8,643 nt of DNA from Verrucomicrobiota bacterium (GTDB lineage Bacteria > Verrucomicrobiota > Verrucomicrobiia > Limisphaerales > UBA1096): NCBI GenBank assembly GCA_015658765.1, contig DQOE01000313.1, positions 1 through 8,643 of the forward strand. The letters run 5' to 3'. Made by a program: the position numbers and the translations under genes. The notes under the pieces are model-generated. The model saw only the letters and a list, made by a program, of their open reading frames with translations. It did not search any database and had not been told where the DNA came from. Of the stretch, positions 5,292-8,643 are shown piece by piece (within the stretch, counting starts at the first letter, position 1; every line of letters starts with the position of its first letter).

Positions 5292-7792
5292 GGTCGCTCG
5301 TTGTCATTGTTCCCGCTCTGTTGCTGGTGTTGGCTGCCGGGTGTCGATCACGGCCAAGCGGTGTGGACTACAACCAGTGGAAGGAGGCGATCGAGACACG
5401 TCGGGCGACCGCCGCGAGGCATGTCACGGCAATCCCCGGCTTTAAGGTGGATTTGCTCCGCACGGCGACGAAGGCGGAGGGGTCGTGGGTCAGTCTGGAG
5501 TTTGACGGCCAGGGCCGGCTGCTGATCGGCCGCGAGGGGCCGGGCATCCTGCGGTTGACGCTACCCAGGCGGCGGCTTGGCCGCACCCATGTCGAGGTCG
5601 TCAACAACGAGTTGAACGAGTGCCGCGGGCTTCTCTGGGCGCACGGCAGCCTGTACGCCAACGCCAACAACTCGAAGGGCCTTTACCGGCTTCGCGACAC
5701 AACCGGCGACGATCAGTTCGACGAGGTGACGCTCCTGCGCAAAACCGGCGGCGGAGTCGGGCACGGCCGCAACTCCATCGCTCTCGGCCCGGACGGTTTC
5801 ATCTACCTCACGCACGGCAACGACGTCCTGTTGCCGGAGGGATTTAAGCCGACCTCGGCATCCACCTATCGCAACTACAGACGCGACCAGTTGCTGCCGT
5901 GCGAGTGGAACCGCGTGATGTTCAACAAGGGCGTCGAGCCGCCGGCGGGGCATGTCATCCGCACGGACCAGGACGGCGAACGCTGGGACATGATCGCCGG
6001 CGGCTTCCGCAATCCCTACGGCTTGGCCTTCAATCCGGACGGCGAGTTGTTCGTTTACGACGCTGACATGGAGTGGGACGAGGGCTCGCCGTGGTACCGG
6101 CCGACGCGCGTCAATCACGTTGTCTCCGGCGGCGACTACGGCTGGCGGCAGGGTACCGACAAATGGCCGGCCTACTTTCCCGACAGCCTGCCGGGCAATG
6201 CCGACATCGGCCTCGGCTCGCCGACGGCGATGTCGTTTGGCACCGACAGCAACTTTCCCGAGCCGTACCGCCGCGCGCTGTTCATTCTCGACTGGGCTTA
6301 CGGCAAAATAATTGCCGTTCACCTCATGCCGGAGGGGGCGAGCTACCGCGGCCAAGCGGAGGAGTTCGTCACCGGCCGGCCGCTCAATGTCACCGGGGTG
6401 GACTTCGGGCCGGACGGCTCGATGTATTTCGTGACCGGCGGCCGCCGCACCCAGTCCGGGCTGTACCGCGTGCGTTACGTCGGCGGCGAGCCACAGCCGT
6501 CGCTTGGCCAAGCAGCAGCAGGCGACGCCAAGCGCGCGCGCGAGTTGCGGCGGCGACTCGAGCAGTTTCACAGCCGGCGCTCGATCGAGGGTGTCGGCCT
6601 GGCTTGGGAACACCTCGGCAACGACGACCCGTGGATTCGCCACGCCGCCCGGGTGGCGCTCGAGAACCAGGCGCTCGAGCAGTGGAAACTCCCGGCGCTT
6701 ACCGAGTCGAACACGAAGAAGGCACTTTCGGCGCTGATGGCCTTGGCGCGTTCGAGTGACCCCAAGGTTCAGTCGCAAATCTTCGGCCGGCTGAACGACC
6801 TGCCGTGGGAGGGTCTGCCGGTGCAGTGGCAGTTGGTGGCGTTACGGACGTATCAACTGGCCTTCACGAGAATGGGCGGTGGCCGCCCGGGCGATCGCAA
6901 CCCGATCATCAAAAAAATCGTCACCGCCTCGGAGAAATCGGCGGAAGTGCGGATGGAGGTTTCGCGGCTGCTCATTTACCTGAAGGCACCCGGCATCATC
7001 CCCGGTCTGCTCAACTACGTCGTCGATGCCGCGTCGCCGGAGGAGCGGTTGTTTTATTTGTTCCACATGCGCCACATCGGCGATGGCTGGACGCCGGCGC
7101 ATCGCCGCGCCTACTTCGCCTGGCTGAAAAAAATGATCGAGGTTCGCGGCGAGCCGCATTACCAAACGCACCTCAAACACATCGCCGCCGACGCGCTGGC
7201 CAAGGTGCCGCCGGGTGAGCGCGAGCCGTTTGCGGCGCTCTTCGAGCCGGAGGCGAAACCGCTCGCGCCCGAGGCAGAGCACCTGGCCAAGCGCAAGGTG
7301 GTGCATCAGTGGGCAATGGCGGACTTCGCCGAACTTGACGCCGGCTTGGCCAAGCGCGATTTGGCCAACGGCCGGCGGGTGCTCAAGACGGCGGCCTGCC
7401 TGGCGTGCCACCGGTTTGGCGTCGAGGGATTGTTTGTCGGCCCGGACTTGACGGCGATCGGGGCGCGGTTCGACGCCCGGGCGATGCTGGAATCGATCCT
7501 CGAGCCGTCGAGGGTGATCGACGACAAATACCGCAACATGGCCATCACCACCAAGCAGGGCGAGTTGATTGCGGGGCGGTTGGTGGCCGAGAGGGACAAG
7601 TCGCTGCTGCTCGCGCCCAACCCGTATCAGCCGACGCTCACCCGCGAAATCCAGCGGAGCGCCATCGCCACCCGGAACGATTCCACCTTCTCGCCGATGC
7701 CGGTTGGCCTGCTCAACAGTTTCAGCCGCGAGGATATTCTGGATTTGCTGGCTGTATTGAAAAAGGGCGAACCACCGGTGCGCGGGGAATAA
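5288..7792 (+). CDS. PVC-type membrane-bound dehydrogenase lipoprotein with C-terminal c-type heme domain
   Basis: The N-terminus is a lipoprotein signal with LAAGC (15-19), so the mature protein is probably anchored through Cys19 and faces the periplasm. Residues about 45-400 form a sorbosone/glucose-dehydrogenase-like beta-propeller, with repeats such as LEFDGQGRLLIG (70-81), IALGPDGFIYLTHGND (164-179), NPYGLAFNPDGELFV (242-256) and GGDYGWRQG (281-289). Residues about 410-680 are helical and HEAT-like. Residues about 690-830 match the Pirellula/Verrucomicrobium heme-binding domain: CLACH (704-708), VGPDLTAIG, ILEPSRVID, and Met804 in MPVGLL as the likely distal heme ligand. This resembles the protein families TIGR02604 (N-terminal) and TIGR02603 (heme), named from memory. 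The expected role is oxidation of a sugar or alcohol with electron transfer to a cytochrome. The GTG start overlaps the upstream TGA as GTGA, with a weak GGA before it. The substrate is unknown. Confidence 0.93.
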   Translation: MRSLVVIVPALLLVLAAGCRSRPSGVDYNQWKEAIETRRATAARHVTAIPGFKVDLLRTATKAEGSWVSLEFDGQGRLLIGREGPGILRLTLPRRRLGRTHVEVVNNELNECRGLLWAHGSLYANANNSKGLYRLRDTTGDDQFDEVTLLRKTGGGVGHGRNSIALGPDGFIYLTHGNDVLLPEGFKPTSASTYRNYRRDQLLPCEWNRVMFNKGVEPPAGHVIRTDQDGERWDMIAGGFRNPYGLAFNPDGELFVYDADMEWDEGSPWYRPTRVNHVVSGGDYGWRQGTDKWPAYFPDSLPGNADIGLGSPTAMSFGTDSNFPEPYRRALFILDWAYGKIIAVHLMPEGASYRGQAEEFVTGRPLNVTGVDFGPDGSMYFVTGGRRTQSGLYRVRYVGGEPQPSLGQAAAGDAKRARELRRRLEQFHSRRSIEGVGLAWEHLGNDDPWIRHAARVALENQALEQWKLPALTESNTKKALSALMALARSSDPKVQSQIFGRLNDLPWEGLPVQWQLVALRTYQLAFTRMGGGRPGDRNPIIKKIVTASEKSAEVRMEVSRLLIYLKAPGIIPGLLNYVVDAASPEERLFYLFHMRHIGDGWTPAHRRAYFAWLKKMIEVRGEPHYQTHLKHIAADALAKVPPGEREPFAALFEPEAKPLAPEAEHLAKRKVVHQWAMADFAELDAGLAKRDLANGRRVLKTAACLACHRFGVEGLFVGPDLTAIGARFDARAMLESILEPSRVIDDKYRNMAITTKQGELIAGRLVAERDKSLLLAPNPYQPTLTREIQRSAIATRNDSTFSPMPVGLLNSFSREDILDLLAVLKKGEPPVRGE
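6502..6513. repeat. Iterated palindrome GCTTGGCCAAGC, copy 4
   Basis: Exact copy in the dehydrogenase gene, in the linker between propeller and helical domain. It is read as Leu-Gly-Gln-Ala (residues 406-409), not Leu-Ala-Lys. Confidence 0.75.
7344..7355. repeat. Iterated palindrome GCTTGGCCAAGC, copy 5
   Basis: Exact copy in the dehydrogenase gene just before the heme domain, read as Leu-Ala-Lys (687-689). A second core copy, TTGGCCAA, lies only 15 bp further on at 7361-7368 and is read as Leu-Ala-Asn. Confidence 0.75.
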
Positions 7793-7895
7793 ACAGGAAG
7801 CTAGGCGGCTGCCCTTTAGTTTGCTTTAGCAATTATTTGTTTTTTGCCTGAGTCTGATTGATAAATCGGTCGTTTTTGTTACCTTGCGTCGAGTG
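7793..7895 (+). promoter_or_regulatory. AT-rich intergenic region with weak terminator and promoter candidates
   Basis: This 103-bp gap is clearly richer in A+T than its surroundings. A short stem, TTGC (7821-7824)/GCAA (7829-7832) with loop TTTA, precedes a T-rich run up to 7845. With only four base pairs it is a weak terminator candidate for the dehydrogenase operon. A loose sigma70-like pair, TTGTTT (7837-7842) and GATAAA (7860-7865) with a 17-bp spacer, would start transcription about 25 bases before the ATG at 7896. Neither is certain. A separate transcription unit starting here is plausible because the preceding and following genes have unrelated functions. Confidence 0.35.
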
Positions 7896-8390
7896 ATGTT
7901 ACGATTGCCGCTTGGCCATGGAGGCCGCCTGCTGTCCGTCGCCGCCCTGTTGGTTTGCGCGATGTTGGCGGTGGGTTGCGGCACGATCGCCCGGAAAACG
8001 GCCAGCGGCGTGACCTCGCTGGCCACCGGCACGGTCAAGGTCGCGGGCAAAGCCACCGGCAAGGTCGCCGTGGCCACGATAAAGGCCGGCGGCGAGGTGG
8101 CGGTTTCGGTGGGAAAGGCGTCCGGCCGGGCGCTGCTCGACTTGGCCAAGGCCGGCGCGGTGACGTTTGTCGATGCCGCCACCGGCGTGGTTTCCTCCAT
8201 TCCGTTTGTCGATGGCATGAGCTTGAATGTCGCGTTGGCGGCGGCAAAGCTGGATCCGCGCCTCAAGATGTTTGAAATCATACGCCCGTCGCAGGTGCTA
8301 AAGATTGGCTGGCAGCAGTTGGCCAAGCTGGGCGGCTCGAAGCTCAGGTCGGGCGACGTCATCCGCATGATCCAGTTGGCGACCAGGTAA
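7896..8390 (+). CDS. Small lipoprotein with 11-residue repeats, function unknown
   Basis: I do not recognise this family. Counting from the ATG at 7896 (164 residues), there is a basic start, a hydrophobic stretch (12-26) and a lipobox-like LAVGC (24-28), so Cys28 is probably lipidated. Residues 37-102 form six consecutive 11-residue units rich in Ala, Gly, Val and Lys; the central four share Lys-Ala at positions 5-6. GKATG (51-55) and GKASG (73-77) lie exactly 22 residues apart and also fit a glycine-zipper pattern. The C-terminal 60 residues look like an ordinary helical domain with no motif I can name. An upstream TTG (7884) or GTG (7893) could also start the frame; ATG 7896 gives a clean signal peptide, though its Shine-Dalgarno sequence is poor. 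The stop is 3 bp from the hflX start, so co-transcription is likely. Confidence 0.8.
   Translation: MLRLPLGHGGRLLSVAALLVCAMLAVGCGTIARKTASGVTSLATGTVKVAGKATGKVAVATIKAGGEVAVSVGKASGRALLDLAKAGAVTFVDAATGVVSSIPFVDGMSLNVALAAAKLDPRLKMFEIIRPSQVLKIGWQQLAKLGGSKLRSGDVIRMIQLATR
8004..8201 (+). repeat. Six degenerate 33-bp units coding 11-residue repeats
   Basis: Split into 33-base units from 8004, the translation gives six aligned 11-residue blocks. Units 2-5 all carry Lys-Ala at positions 5-6, Gly or Ala at position 8, and mostly small or hydrophobic residues at 10-11. The pattern is clear in protein but weak in DNA, where only short pieces such as GCCACCGGCA recur. The duplications are therefore old or kept by protein selection. 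Confidence 0.55.
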
Positions 8391-8393
8391 ATT

Positions 8394-8643
8394 GTGAAGG
8401 GTCTGGTCGAAATCATCAATCGCGAGACCGAGCGGGTCTTCATCGTCGGCGTGCAACTCAAGGGCCAGGATGCGTGGTGCATCGACGAGTCGCTCGACGA
8501 GTTGGAGGAACTGGTCGGCACGGCGGGTGGGAAGGTCGCCGGACGCGGCACCCAGCGGCTGGACAGGGTCAACGCCGCGACGTTCATCGGCCCCGGCAAG
8601 GCGCGCGAGTTCGCGGAGCAGTGCAAAGAGGCCGAGGTGGACA
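8394..8643 (+). CDS. hflX: GTPase HflX, N-terminal part, truncated by window end
   Basis: HflX is a translational GTPase-like protein that binds the large ribosomal subunit and can split stalled ribosomes, often under heat or other stress. Only the first 83 residues are in the window. They match the family's N-terminal domain: ERVFIVGVQL (13-22), DESLDELEELVGTAG (31-45) and the strongly conserved ATFIGPGKAREF (62-73). The G domain, which should follow, lies beyond the edge. The GTG at 8394 is the likely start: it falls just before the first conserved strand, has AGG six bases upstream, and comes 3 bp after the stop of the repeat lipoprotein. No other good start is nearby. The frame stays open to the last base. 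Confidence 0.9.
   Translation, partial: MKGLVEIINRETERVFIVGVQLKGQDAWCIDESLDELEELVGTAGGKVAGRGTQRLDRVNAATFIGPGKAREFAEQCKEAEVD

Noticed and set aside
5561..6778. Minus-strand open frame of 405 codons opposite the dehydrogenase
   Set aside because: Its composition is Arg/Ala/Val/His-rich with no known motif, and it mirrors a well-supported coding frame.
7826..8626. Minus-strand open frame of 266 codons opposite the lipoprotein and hflX
   Set aside because: It crosses two supported genes and their AT-rich upstream gap, and its Thr/Pro/Ala-rich translation shows no family pattern.
1..8643. Search for CRISPR arrays, insertion sequences, tRNA or rRNA genes
   Set aside because: No regularly spaced direct repeats, transposase-like frames, terminal inverted repeats or structured RNA gene patterns were seen. 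The only strong repeat is the dispersed palindrome.

Overview
The window is a GC-rich (roughly 60% or more by eye), densely packed bacterial segment. It most likely comes from the PVC superphylum, and Verrucomicrobiota fits better than Planctomycetota. The clearest sign is the 834-residue lipoprotein at 5288-7792. It joins a sorbosone-dehydrogenase-like beta-propeller, a helical middle and a C-terminal CxxCH heme domain, an architecture expanded in Planctomycetes and Verrucomicrobia. It sits beside a Gfo/Idh/MocA oxidoreductase with a twin-arginine signal, which is also typical of these bacteria. The exact taxon is an inference. No mobile element, tRNA, rRNA or CRISPR array was seen.

Layout. 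(1) 3-1649 (+): the 3' part of an SLC13-type ion/solute permease with two RCK_C (TrkA-C) domains and an unusual EF-hand-like insertion. (2) 2275-4104 (-), then 1662-2270 (-): a two-gene operon coding for an MsbA-like ABC exporter and the house-cleaning nucleotide pyrophosphatase RdgB. It converges on the permease with only 12 bp between the stop codons. (3) 4105-4235: a divergent intergenic region. (4) 4236-5291 and 5288-7792 (+): the Tat-type oxidoreductase and the heme lipoprotein dehydrogenase, overlapping by four bases. They probably form an exported module that oxidises a sugar or sugar-like compound and passes electrons to a c-type heme. (5) 7793-7895: a short AT-rich gap. (6) 7896-8390 (+): a small lipoprotein with 11-residue repeats. 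Three bases later, at 8394, comes hflX, a ribosome-associated GTPase cut off by the window end.

The most unexpected signal is not a gene. The 12-bp palindrome GCTTGGCCAAGC occurs exactly five times, and its core TTGGCCAA ten times, in 8.6 kb. The copies lie in different genes, on both coding strands, in two reading frames, and once between genes. This resembles a genome-wide highly iterated palindrome, comparable to HIP1 of cyanobacteria, rather than a protein motif.

Start codons are often not ATG (GTG at 4236, 5288 and 8394), and Shine-Dalgarno sequences are weak or missing at most starts. Several starts are therefore less certain than the genes themselves.
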